Of a stretch of DNA of 56,740 nt, positions 28,924 to 37,283 are shown one piece after another; within the stretch, counting starts at the first letter, position 1; every line of letters begins with the position of its first letter. Location: contig JAFGWU010000090.1 of NCBI GenBank assembly GCA_016936975.1, forward strand, positions 1 to 56,740, read 5' to 3'. This DNA comes from Bacteroidales bacterium (lineage in GTDB: Bacteria > Bacteroidota > Bacteroidia > Bacteroidales > GCA-2748055). Under the pieces are notes generated by a model that saw only the letters and a program-made list of their open reading frames with translations, was not told the origin of the DNA and ran no database searches. A program made the position numbers and the translations under genes.

Positions 28924-30885
28924 ATGAGGATCAAAACAATTATTGTCAGCGTTCTTATTCTTTCAGGGATCTCCCTGACGGCTCAGGAAAATGGAATATT
29001 GTTAACACTGGGTGATGAAGAGGTTACCCTGGGTGAGTTTGAAAGGATTTATAACAAAAACAATAATGAAAACTCACTGAATCGCCAGAAGCCGGAAGAA
29101 TATCTCCAGCTTTTTATTAATTTCAAACTGAAGGTACTTGAAGCAGAATCCCTTGGCATGGACACAACCCGGAAGTTCATCGATGAACTGAGCGGATACA
29201 GGTCCCAACTGGCAAAACCTTACCTGACCGATACCACCATCCGCGACGCCATGGTCAGGGAAGCCTATGAACGGTCGAAAGTGGATATCAATGCAAGTCA
29301 TATTCTCATAAAGATCGATCCCAAATCGCCCCCGGAAGATACCCTTATAAAATACAACAAGGCGATGGAGATCCGTCAGCGGATAATCAATGGCGAGCCA
29401 TTTGAAAAGGTGGCCCGTGCCACTTCCGAGGATGCATCGGTCAGAAATAATGGCGGGAACCTGAATTACTTCACCGTTTTTTCAATGATTTACCCCTTTG
29501 AAACCGCAGCATACAACACCCCTGTCGGAGGGGTGAGCATGCCGGTAAGAACGGATTTTGGTTATCATATCATTAAGGTGCATGACCGGCGTCCCGCGCG
29601 GGGTCAGGTTAAAGTAGCCCATATTTTCATCAGACTGCCCGACGGAACGGACGAAACTGCAAAAACCGAGGCGTGGAAAAGAGCCAGTATGGTTTACGAC
29701 AGCCTGGAAGCTGGTACCGACTTTGCAGAACTGGCGGCCAGGTACTCCGATGATCCTAACTCAGCCCGACAGGGAGGGGAGCTGCCATGGTTCGGAACCG
29801 GCAGGATGATCCCGGAATTTGAGAACGCCTGCTTCGGAATTGATAACATCGGGGATTACACCAAACCCATCAAAACATTCTACGGGTGGCATATCATTAA
29901 ACTTCTCGACAGGAAAACCATAGGCAGCTTTAAAGAAATGAAGCCCGAACTGCTTGAGAAAACAAACCGGGGGGACAGAGCCTCACACAAATCACATCTT
30001 TTTATCGAGAAACTGAAGCAAGATTATAACTATACCCTGAATGACCGGGCGCTCTCGTATGTTGTCAGCCAGCTGGATACATCAGTTTTTGAGGGTAAAT
30101 GGACTGTTCCGGAATCTTTTGGAAGGGATATGCTCCTTTTTACCATCGGGGACAAACAGGTTACTACTGGTGATTTTGCCCGGTATATCAAAGAACAACA
30201 GAGCCGGAGAAGAGCTTACTCCCTCCGTGTTTACGCCGATGAGATGCTGAAGGAATACTCCGAATCGGTTATCATGAAGTATGAAGAGGAGCAGTTGCCG
30301 GAAAAATATCCTGAATTCCGGCATATCGTTGAGGAGTATCACGACGGGATCCTGCTTTTCGATATCATGGATGAGAGGGTATGGTCCAAAGCCGTAAAGG
30401 ATACTGCCGGGCTGGAGCAGTTCCACAGCAACCATCTGAATGATTATATGTGGGGACAAAGAGCCGATGCGGTCATCGTCAGTTGCGACAGTACCGTCAA
30501 CCTTGAGAAAGCCCGGAAGGCCTACCGCAAAATCATTAAAGGCCGCTGGGATGAGGAGGATTTCAACAGGAAATTCTGCCAGAACGACACCCTGCCCTGT
30601 ATCACTTTCGTAACATTGCTCGTTGAAGAGGGTGAAAATGAGCATGTCGATAAACTGAATATGAAAGTCGGGATCGGCAATAATTTCAGAGATGGGGAAA
30701 ACACCGCCTTTGTGGTTGTTCGTGACATCAGGGACCCGGAGCCCAGGAAACTGAACGAAGCCAGGGGACAAATCACCTCCGATTATCAAAATGAGCTGGA
30801 GATGAAGTGGATTGAGGAGCTCAGAAAAAAATATCCCGTTAAAGTCAATCAATCCCTCTTATCCCGGATATCCTACAAGGAATAA
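28924..30885 (+). CDS. periplasmic peptidyl-prolyl isomerase, two parvulin domains
   Basis: This 653-residue protein has a signal peptide (MRIKTIIVSVLILSGISLTA) and an N-terminal SurA/PpiD-like chaperone region. Two parvulin rotamase domains begin near residues 122 (INASHILIKI) and 229 (VKVAHIFIRL), each ending in a GYHIIKV- or GWHIIKL-type strand. A long C-terminal helical part of about 320 residues has no recognised domain. It likely escorts outer-membrane proteins through the periplasm. It is the first of three related genes followed by an OstA-like gene; the spacing is 2 bp to the next gene. Confidence 0.9.
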   Translation: MRIKTIIVSVLILSGISLTAQENGILLTLGDEEVTLGEFERIYNKNNNENSLNRQKPEEYLQLFINFKLKVLEAESLGMDTTRKFIDELSGYRSQLAKPYLTDTTIRDAMVREAYERSKVDINASHILIKIDPKSPPEDTLIKYNKAMEIRQRIINGEPFEKVARATSEDASVRNNGGNLNYFTVFSMIYPFETAAYNTPVGGVSMPVRTDFGYHIIKVHDRRPARGQVKVAHIFIRLPDGTDETAKTEAWKRASMVYDSLEAGTDFAELAARYSDDPNSARQGGELPWFGTGRMIPEFENACFGIDNIGDYTKPIKTFYGWHIIKLLDRKTIGSFKEMKPELLEKTNRGDRASHKSHLFIEKLKQDYNYTLNDRALSYVVSQLDTSVFEGKWTVPESFGRDMLLFTIGDKQVTTGDFARYIKEQQSRRRAYSLRVYADEMLKEYSESVIMKYEEEQLPEKYPEFRHIVEEYHDGILLFDIMDERVWSKAVKDTAGLEQFHSNHLNDYMWGQRADAVIVSCDSTVNLEKARKAYRKIIKGRWDEEDFNRKFCQNDTLPCITFVTLLVEEGENEHVDKLNMKVGIGNNFRDGENTAFVVVRDIRDPEPRKLNEARGQITSDYQNELEMKWIEELRKKYPVKVNQSLLSRISYKE

Positions 30886-30941
30886 CCATGCCCCCTTTTA
30901 CGGAATCCATACGGCGTATTACCGCATCACCGGTCAGGAAG

Positions 30942-31808
30942 ATGACACGAACAGGCAGGATTGGAATTTTTTCAATCCTGCTGCTGCCGCTCCTCACCAG
31001 TTATGGTTGTGATTTCGAATTCAAAAGGGAAAAAAACTCCGAGAAACCGATTGCGCGAGTGAACGACCGCTACCTGTACCCCTCCGATCTCAGGAGTGTG
31101 ACAGACGGACTCGATGAGCGCGACAGCATCCTGACATCCAAACGATATATCGATACCTGGGTCAGGGAAGAGCTGATGCTGCACAGGGCAGAGATGGCAC
31201 TTTCCGAAGATCAGAAAAATTTTGAACATCAGATCGAAGAGTACCGCAAATCACTGCTGATCTATTCCTACAGGCAGAAACTGCTGCAGCAGAAACTCGA
31301 TACGACCATTACCCCTGAGGAGGTGTATGAATATTATGAAAATAATATGGACAATTTCATCCTGTCGGAGGATATTATTAAAGGAACCTTCGTAAAAGTT
31401 CCCCTTACTGCACCAACCCTCTACAAAGTAAGGGCCTGGTCGAGAAACAACACCCCCGACGACCTGAATGAACTTGAAAAGTACTGTGCGGATTATGCTG
31501 AAATATACAACGACTTCAATGACAGTTGGATCGCATTCACATCAATTAAGGATCAGATTCCGCTTGCGATCCGGCAACCCTCTGCTTATCTGAGATACAA
31601 CCGGAACATTGAAACCAGGGATTCTATTTTTATCTATTTTCTGCACATCACAAACCATAAAACCACCGGTGATGTATCTCCCCCCGAGATGGTTTTCGGG
31701 GATATAAAAAGTATTCTGTTGAACAAACGGAAGATCGAATTCTTTCAGGATCTTGAAACCAGGGTTTTTAACGACGGCGTGAGCAAAAATCTATTTGAAA
31801 TCTATTAA
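30942..31808 (+). CDS. lipoprotein related to SurA/PpiC chaperones
   Basis: The ATG at 30942 gives a short signal peptide with a lipobox ending LTSYGC (Cys23). A start at 30888 would put 18 more residues in front and seems less natural. The 288-residue product resembles the N-terminal chaperone part of SurA-type proteins (VREELMLHRAEMALSEDQ and TITPEEVYEYYENN), but no parvulin domain is visible, so it is probably a non-catalytic holdase. It sits between two parvulin genes, and its stop codon is one base from the most likely surA start. Function in outer-membrane assembly is inferred from context. Confidence 0.75.
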   Translation: MTRTGRIGIFSILLLPLLTSYGCDFEFKREKNSEKPIARVNDRYLYPSDLRSVTDGLDERDSILTSKRYIDTWVREELMLHRAEMALSEDQKNFEHQIEEYRKSLLIYSYRQKLLQQKLDTTITPEEVYEYYENNMDNFILSEDIIKGTFVKVPLTAPTLYKVRAWSRNNTPDDLNELEKYCADYAEIYNDFNDSWIAFTSIKDQIPLAIRQPSAYLRYNRNIETRDSIFIYFLHITNHKTTGDVSPPEMVFGDIKSILLNKRKIEFFQDLETRVFNDGVSKNLFEIY

Positions 31809-31809
31809 C

Positions 31810-33159
31810 ATGAAACGTGCAGGAAGCCTTATAGCAGCCATTTTGTTAACTGTTCTTTATGTAAATGTGAAGGGCCAGGGTGAACAATATATCCTCGACA
31901 GGGTGGTTGGAGTCGTCGGAGATTTCACCATTCTGCAATCCGATATCGAACAGGAGCTGAGACAGATGAAGATGTCGGGAGCCTACCTGCCCCCGGATGC
32001 CCGGTGCAGGATTTTCAACAATTACATTAACCAGAAACTACTCCTGGCCCAGGCTAAAATAGACAGTGTCGAAGTGGGTCCCGACCAGGTTGAGATGGCA
32101 ATGAATGCCAGGATGGATTACTTCCTGAATTATTTCGGCTCTGAAGAAGAGATGGAAGCATATCTCCAAAAATCCATTTTTGATATCAGGGCAGATATGC
32201 AGGAAGCCGTCCGCGAACAGATGATCTCGGAGCAGGTACAGTCCTCAATTTTGGAGGATGTGACCACTACCCCCTCCGATGTCAGAAGTTTTTTCAAGGC
32301 GCTTCCCAAAGACAGTATCCCCTACATAAATTCCCAGGTAAAACTGCTCCAGATTGTAGCCTATCCGCCTTACAGTGAGGAGGCCGTTTTTGAGGTTAAG
32401 GAAAAACTCCTTGAGCTAAGGAAACGGGTCATGGAGGGAGAAGAATTTGGTACCCTGGCCGTTCTCTATTCGGAAGGCCCGTCGGCCAGCAGGAGGGGCG
32501 AGATCGGGTACCTTCTGCGCAGTGAGCTGGATCCGGAATATGCCCAAACAGCCTGGGCTTTGAAGGAAGGACAGGTTTCAAAAATCGTGGAAAGCGGTTT
32601 CGGATTTCACATCATCCAGCTTATTGACCGGAGAGGCGACCGAATCAATACCCGCCATATTCTCATGAAACCCAAGGCCGATGCCGGAGCCAGACAGAAA
32701 GCCATCAGCAAGCTCGACAGTCTGAAAACGGTCATCGAAGCAGACTCCATCAGTTTTGAAATGGCCGCAAAACTCTATTCCGAGGATGAAAACACCAGTG
32801 TGAACGGCGGATTGATCGTGAACCAGGAAACAAATGCCGCCACCTTCGAACTGGATGACCTCTCTACAAAAGATTATTATATCGTGCGGAACATGCAGGT
32901 CGGTGATATCAGCGAACCTTATGAAACAGAGGATGATAACGGAAAAACCTGTTACAAGATTATCATGCTGAAAGACCGCACAGAACCCCACCTAGCGAAC
33001 CTCAAACAGGATTACCTCCTGCTTCAGACTCTGGCCCTGCAAAAGAAAAAAATGGAGGTCATGAACAACTGGTACCTTGATAAAAGAGCCAATACCTATA
33101 TCCGTATCGATCATTCATTCAGGCAATGCCTGGAAAGCGAATTGACCGGGATGAAATAA
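31810..33159 (+). CDS. surA: SurA-like periplasmic chaperone / peptidyl-prolyl isomerase
   Basis: SurA delivers unfolded beta-barrel proteins to the BAM complex. From the ATG at 31810 the protein has 449 residues and a signal peptide ending KGQG; an ATG at 31795 would overlap the previous gene. The SurA N-domain follows (ILDRVVGVVGDFTILQSDIE), then two parvulin domains beginning near residues 176 (VKLLQIVAYPP) and 280 (NTRHILMKPKADAG), and a short C-terminal helix. Its TAA stop shares bases with the next gene's ATG (TAATG), so translation is coupled to the OstA-like gene. Confidence 0.9.
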   Translation: MKRAGSLIAAILLTVLYVNVKGQGEQYILDRVVGVVGDFTILQSDIEQELRQMKMSGAYLPPDARCRIFNNYINQKLLLAQAKIDSVEVGPDQVEMAMNARMDYFLNYFGSEEEMEAYLQKSIFDIRADMQEAVREQMISEQVQSSILEDVTTTPSDVRSFFKALPKDSIPYINSQVKLLQIVAYPPYSEEAVFEVKEKLLELRKRVMEGEEFGTLAVLYSEGPSASRRGEIGYLLRSELDPEYAQTAWALKEGQVSKIVESGFGFHIIQLIDRRGDRINTRHILMKPKADAGARQKAISKLDSLKTVIEADSISFEMAAKLYSEDENTSVNGGLIVNQETNAATFELDDLSTKDYYIVRNMQVGDISEPYETEDDNGKTCYKIIMLKDRTEPHLANLKQDYLLLQTLALQKKKMEVMNNWYLDKRANTYIRIDHSFRQCLESELTGMK

Positions 33160-34691
33160 TGAACGGGAAAAGATGTCATACCTTACAGGGATTTTTCTGT
33201 CTGATCCTTTTCAGTCTCAGTATGACGCCGGGTCTCTTTTCCCAGAAAGTCCACAAGATTGATATCATGAACGCAGACCTTACTGCTTCGGATATCCGGA
33301 TCGGTAAGGATGCCCGGAAGCTGCTGGGAAACGTCAGTCTTCGGCATGAAGATGCCATTATGTCCTGTGATTCGGCTTATTTCTATCCCTCTACTTATAC
33401 GGTGGATGCATTCAGCAACGTCAGGATTGTTCAGGGAGATACACTCACCCTTACGGGTGACCGACTACATTACGACGGATTAACCCGGCAGGCCGAGGTC
33501 CGGGATAATGTGGTCCTTATAAACCAGGAGACCACCCTGGTCACCAATTACCTCGACTATAACAGGGAAACCGGTATCGCATACTACCTCGGCGGAGGAA
33601 AAATAACAGACAGGGAAAACATCCTTGCCAGTGAACAGGGCTATTTTTACACCCAGATTGATGAATTCATCTTTAAAAAAAATGTAAAAATCGATCATCC
33701 CGACTACAATATCATCTCCGATACACTTAAGTACAATACCGCCACGGAAGTCGCCTATTTTTACGGGCCAACGGAAATAATCGGGGAAAACAGTTACATA
33801 TACTGTGAAAACGGCTGGTATGATACCAGGACCGACAAATCGCTTGTTACCCGCAACGCTTATCTGATCGACAACGAGACCCGGCTCAACGGTGACAGCT
33901 TATACTATGAGGGGGAGATCGGATTCGGAAGGGCTATGGGGAACGTGCAACTCGTCGATTCTGCACAGAACATGATCCTGAGCGGCCACTACGGTATTTA
34001 CTATAAGGAGAATCAGTACGCCATGATTACCGACAGTGCGATGATGATCCAGGTTGAAGATGCCGATTCGATGTTCGTGCATGCCGATACCCTGCGGTCC
34101 ATGCAGGACCAGGAGGCTGAAGGATCGGGCAGGTTGCTCAAGGCATACTATCACGTGAAGATCTTCCGGTCGGATATCCAGGGGATGTGCGACTCCCTGG
34201 TTTACAGGGAGGCCGACAGCACATTCCATTTCTTTGGCTCCCCTGTCCTGTGGTCGGATGAAAATCAGCTTACCGCCGGAAAAATTGAGCTCCTGATGCA
34301 GAATAAGGAACTGAAAGAAATGGTGATGAGGGATAACTCCTTCATTGCCTCCAGGGAGGACTCTGCAAAATATAACCAGATCAGGGGAAAAATGATGAAC
34401 GGATATTTTATTAACAATGAGCTGTCGAAAGTCCTGGTATCCGGAAACGGTCAGACGATCTATTACGGTGTTGACAACGAAGAGATTATCGGGGTAAACA
34501 AAACCGAGAGCTCCGACCTGGTTATTTATCTTAAGGATAATAAAGTATCAAGGGTAAATTACATTGGCAGTCCAAAAGGCACCTACTATCCCATTCACCT
34601 CTTCCCTGATGAAGAGGCCTTCCTCAGTGATTTTTCATGGAAGGAGGAGTGGCGTCCCCTGAAGCCGAAGGATATATTTTTCTGGAAATAA
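33159..34691 (+). CDS. OstA-like protein (LptA/LptD-N fold)
   Basis: The 510-residue product has a signal peptide (FFCLILFSLSMTPGLFSQ) and then repeated beta-jellyroll strands like the LptA/OstA family, which carries lipopolysaccharide across the periplasm. Repeats such as TLTGDRLHYDGLTRQAEVRDNV and LTAGKIELLMQNKELKEM (given in part) fit the OstA-like pattern. It is much longer than LptA and lacks the LptD barrel, which matches the Bacteroidota OstA-like group. The ATG at 33159 overlaps the surA stop; a start at 33126 lies inside surA. The operon is capped by a bidirectional terminator. Confidence 0.85.
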   Translation: MNGKRCHTLQGFFCLILFSLSMTPGLFSQKVHKIDIMNADLTASDIRIGKDARKLLGNVSLRHEDAIMSCDSAYFYPSTYTVDAFSNVRIVQGDTLTLTGDRLHYDGLTRQAEVRDNVVLINQETTLVTNYLDYNRETGIAYYLGGGKITDRENILASEQGYFYTQIDEFIFKKNVKIDHPDYNIISDTLKYNTATEVAYFYGPTEIIGENSYIYCENGWYDTRTDKSLVTRNAYLIDNETRLNGDSLYYEGEIGFGRAMGNVQLVDSAQNMILSGHYGIYYKENQYAMITDSAMMIQVEDADSMFVHADTLRSMQDQEAEGSGRLLKAYYHVKIFRSDIQGMCDSLVYREADSTFHFFGSPVLWSDENQLTAGKIELLMQNKELKEMVMRDNSFIASREDSAKYNQIRGKMMNGYFINNELSKVLVSGNGQTIYYGVDNEEIIGVNKTESSDLVIYLKDNKVSRVNYIGSPKGTYYPIHLFPDEEAFLSDFSWKEEWRPLKPKDIFFWK

Positions 34692-34714
34692 AAAGGAGCC
34701 CGCAGGCTCCTTTA
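34691..34714. terminator. bidirectional intrinsic terminator
   Basis: AAAGGAGCC pairs with GGCTCCTTT (9 bp) around a CGCA loop, flanked by A residues on the left and T residues on the right. It lies directly at the end of the OstA-like gene and six bases before the end of the convergent DUF2795 gene, so it can serve both strands. Confidence 0.85.
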
Positions 34715-34719
34715 CATTT

Positions 34720-34941
34720 TCAGTATTCATCTTCATTAAAGAAGAAATCGTCCTTACTTGGATAATCGGGCCAGATGTCTTCGATACTCTCATAAACATC
34801 GCCCTCGTCTTCAATTTCCTGTAAATTTTCAATCACCTCAAGAGGTGCCCCTGAACGAATGGCAAAATCTATCAGCTCCTCCTTGGTCGCTGGCCAGGGA
34901 GCATCTTCCAGTTTTGATGCCAGTTCCAGTGTCCAATACAT
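34720..34941 (-). CDS. DUF2795 domain small protein
   Basis: The 73-residue acidic protein has the DUF2795 pattern: an N-terminal MYWTLELASKLEDAPWPATKEELIDFA (here described by parts: LASKLEDAPWPATKEEL, then a helix IDFAIRSGAP) and an acidic C-terminus ending DDFFFNEDEY. The fold resembles a small winged/helical unit and the function is unknown. It has its own promoter, with -33 and -7 boxes at 34988-35017. It is common and conserved in Bacteroidota as far as I recall. Confidence 0.85.
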   Translation of the reverse strand: MYWTLELASKLEDAPWPATKEELIDFAIRSGAPLEVIENLQEIEDEGDVYESIEDIWPDYPSKDDFFFNEDEY

Positions 34942-34987
34942 AAAATGAACAATTAATATTAAAAACTAAGGTACTTTTAAAGTGGCG

Positions 34988-35017
34988 CAAATATATAAAA
35001 AATATTCTATTATGCAA
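34988..35017 (-). promoter_or_regulatory. promoter of DUF2795 gene
   Basis: On the minus strand TTG (35017-35015) is followed after exactly 19 bp by TATATTTG (34995-34988), a full match to the Bacteroidota promoter consensus. The -33 box lies inside the last codons of the upstream adenosyltransferase gene. The start codon is 46 bp downstream of the -7 box. Confidence 0.75.
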
Positions 35018-35573
35018 CTCCTGGTTTCCATGGCAGCTGGTCGATGCCGGATATTACAGCTAACTTCCTGGATAACACGAAGAAATAATCGGATAACCGG
35101 TTGTAGAAAATAATAATCAAACCGATATCTTCCTGCTTTCCGGCGAGCCTGAGAATGCTCCGTTCTGTCCTCCTGCAAACGGTTCTGACAACATGGGCCT
35201 GGGAAACCACCGGGTTCCCCCCAGGAATAATAAATCCTTTCAGGGGTTTCAACCCTGCATCCATATCATCAATCCGCTCCTCCAGAAAAACCACATCCTG
35301 TTCCGTCAGTTCCGGCAGCTGAACGGGGCAATCCAGGCAGTCGGCTGCCAGCAGGCTGGCGGTAGACATCTCCAGCGACAGGATCTTCAAAAGCTCTTTT
35401 TTAATAATCTCATCGGTGACCATATCTCTCAGAAGGGCCGTATGGGCCATCAGTTCGTCCACCGAACCATATGCCTCAATCCTCGGATGGAATTTGGGGA
35501 CCCGTTTCCCCCCGATCAGAGAAGTCTCGCCCTGGTCACCGCCCTTTGTGTATATCCCCGATTTCTTTTTCAT
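35010..35573 (-). CDS. cob(I)alamin adenosyltransferase, PduO type
   Basis: PduO-type adenosyltransferases convert cob(I)alamin to adenosylcobalamin using ATP. The 187-residue protein begins with the ATP-binding [21 protein letters not shown] and has the [12 protein letters not shown] helix. The signature block [13 protein letters not shown] follows, then [13 protein letters not shown]. An ATG three codons earlier (35582) is an alternative start. The gene overlaps the end of the ABC ATPase gene by 38-47 bp. No cobalamin-dependent enzyme is in the window, so its client is unknown. Confidence 0.92.
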   Translation of the reverse strand: MKKKSGIYTKGGDQGETSLIGGKRVPKFHPRIEAYGSVDELMAHTALLRDMVTDEIIKKELLKILSLEMSTASLLAADCLDCPVQLPELTEQDVVFLEERIDDMDAGLKPLKGFIIPGGNPVVSQAHVVRTVCRRTERSILRLAGKQEDIGLIIIFYNRLSDYFFVLSRKLAVISGIDQLPWKPGVA

Positions 35574-36264
35574 GATGCTCATTCATTTCTATCCTTTCAA
35601 CCTCCCCATCTATCAGCCGGACAATTTTTTGCGCATTCTTTGCAATCGACTCCTCATGGGTTACCAGAATGATCGTATTGCCGAGCTCATGAATTTCCCT
35701 GACCAATCTCATAATATCAATCGATGTCTTTGAATCGAGGTTCCCTGTAGGCTCGTCAGCCAGGATGATAGAGGGTTTGTTTACCAGTGCCCTGGCCACT
35801 GCAACCCGCTGGCGCTGGCCCCCCGATAATTCATTGGGTTTATGATGCATCCTGTCCTCAAGGCCTACGTCGGCCAGGGCACCCTTTGCCCTTTCGACAC
35901 GGGTGGACTTAGAGACCCCGGCATACACCAGGGGCAGCATTACATTTTCAAGGGCCGTGTAACGCGGCAGGAGATTAAACGTCTGGAAAACAAAACCGAT
36001 TTCACTATTGCGGATCTCTGCCAGCTGGTTGTCCTCCATCTTGCTTACGTCTTTCCCGTTCAAAACATAGCGTCCGTCGGTGGCCGTATCCAGGCAACCG
36101 ATCAGGTTCATCAGGGTGGACTTTCCCGACCCGGAGGGGCCCATAATGGCCACATATTCGTTTTTCTTTATTTCAAGCGACACCGAGCGCAGGGCACGAA
36201 CCGTAATGGTGCCGACGTAATAGTTCTTTACTATGTTCTCAAGACTGATAATCGATGAATTCAT
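35536..36264 (-). CDS. ABC transporter ATP-binding protein (MacB/LolD type)
   Basis: The 242-residue protein is a nucleotide-binding domain with Walker [10 protein letters not shown] near residue 42, Q-loop VFQTFNLLP, signature [16 protein letters not shown] and Walker [14 protein letters not shown]. The sequence around the signature and TGNLDS places it with MacB/LolD-type lipoprotein or macrolide exporters. No permease gene is adjacent; the downstream partner in the operon is the cobalamin adenosyltransferase, so the membrane partner must be encoded elsewhere. A -7 box lies 39-46 bp upstream. Confidence 0.93.
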   Translation of the reverse strand: MNSSIISLENIVKNYYVGTITVRALRSVSLEIKKNEYVAIMGPSGSGKSTLMNLIGCLDTATDGRYVLNGKDVSKMEDNQLAEIRNSEIGFVFQTFNLLPRYTALENVMLPLVYAGVSKSTRVERAKGALADVGLEDRMHHKPNELSGGQRQRVAVARALVNKPSIILADEPTGNLDSKTSIDIMRLVREIHELGNTIILVTHEESIAKNAQKIVRLIDGEVERIEMNEHHEKEIGDIHKGR

Positions 36265-36302
36265 AAGATTTTAAATTGTATGCGAATGTAATCAATCTGA
36301 GG

Positions 36303-36310
36303 CAAAATTA
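36303..36310 (-). promoter_or_regulatory. putative -7 box for ABC ATPase operon
   Basis: TAATTTTG on the minus strand matches TAnnTTTG and ends 38 bp before the ATG at 36264. No -33 TTG is seen at standard spacing. Confidence 0.45.
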
Positions 36311-36431
36311 CCTCTTCATAAAAAAATAATTGGTACTGCCAACGACCGCTACCGAACCAATCCGGATGCTTCTCCTCCGACATTTCCATACCCGGGGACA
36401 CCATCCCCCACAGATCACTGTTCCGCCTCCC

Positions 36432-37217
36432 CTACCAGCTCACCGCAATGTGTTCCCTGCTCATGCCGGGTTTTACCAGCAATATTCCCACAAAAAAGAG
36501 ATCCAGCGAACCATCAACCCGCTCCATCTCACGACCCTCCTTCCATGCCTGCTCCATCTCCTTCGACCAGTGAATATCGTCGAGTATGATCATTATTTCC
36601 TTCGACTCCAATTTCAGAAATTGGTTTAAACAGGATATGGTCGGCTTGTAAAGATGATTTCCGTCAAGGAAAATTATAACGCGGTCATCATTAAAATCCG
36701 GAATATGCTTCAGAGACTCTTCGAATAGGCCCTGAACAATCTCCACGTTCACCAAACCCATGGAGTGGATCCATGCCCGGGCATAATTCGCCTTCTCCCG
36801 GTTTGCCTCTACCGAGATCACCCTGGCATCCACTGCCCCTGTTGCCAGATAGGATGTGCTGATTCCCAGCCCCGTTCCGAACTCCAGGACAAGCGAAGGA
36901 CAGAACCATGCCGCCAGCCTGTAAAGGAGCCGTCCCGTTTTCCCGCTTACCGACGACCAGCGGGCCAGGGAAGCTGCAGACCTGACAGCTTTACCGGATA
37001 TCTGCGAGCCCGCCCCGTAACCTCCTGTCGCAAGCAGAGTCGGATCTTTCATAATGGAGCGGTGAGCATTATCAACCCTTTCAGGAAAAGGAAATTTCTT
37101 CCCGTTAAACAGCGCTTCCCCGACCAGGGCATACAGTGCCGGAGATTGAATTCCTCTTCCCTTCCGGTGCCCCGACCGGCAAAAATGAAGGAGATATTTC
37201 AGGATTAATCTGAACAA
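36432..37217 (-). CDS. class I SAM-dependent methyltransferase
   Basis: The 261-residue protein has an O-methyltransferase-like Rossmann domain: motif I LVLEFGTGLGISTSYLA near 108-124, the acidic strand end VISVEANREKA, and the later IIFLDGNHLYKPT and IMIILDDIHWSKEM. The N-terminal 60 residues contain GRGIQSPALYALVGEAL, which I recall from a Bacteroidota family annotated as SAM-dependent methyltransferase or predicted O-methyltransferase. The substrate is unknown. The initiator appears to be TTG at 37217; no ATG is available upstream before an in-frame stop. The gene stands alone. Confidence 0.82.
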   Translation of the reverse strand: MFRLILKYLLHFCRSGHRKGRGIQSPALYALVGEALFNGKKFPFPERVDNAHRSIMKDPTLLATGGYGAGSQISGKAVRSAASLARWSSVSGKTGRLLYRLAAWFCPSLVLEFGTGLGISTSYLATGAVDARVISVEANREKANYARAWIHSMGLVNVEIVQGLFEESLKHIPDFNDDRVIIFLDGNHLYKPTISCLNQFLKLESKEIMIILDDIHWSKEMEQAWKEGREMERVDGSLDLFFVGILLVKPGMSREHIAVSW

Positions 37218-37243
37218 TGAACTGTTTTTGACTGGATAAACAC

Positions 37244-37251
37244 TATTTTTA
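37244..37251 (+). promoter_or_regulatory. possible recG -7 box
   Basis: TATTTTTA lies 32 bp before the recG ATG and differs from TAnnTTTG only in the last base. No -33 element is evident. Confidence 0.3.
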
Positions 37252-37283
37252 CACTACCTGATCATCCGGTATGATCCCCACTC

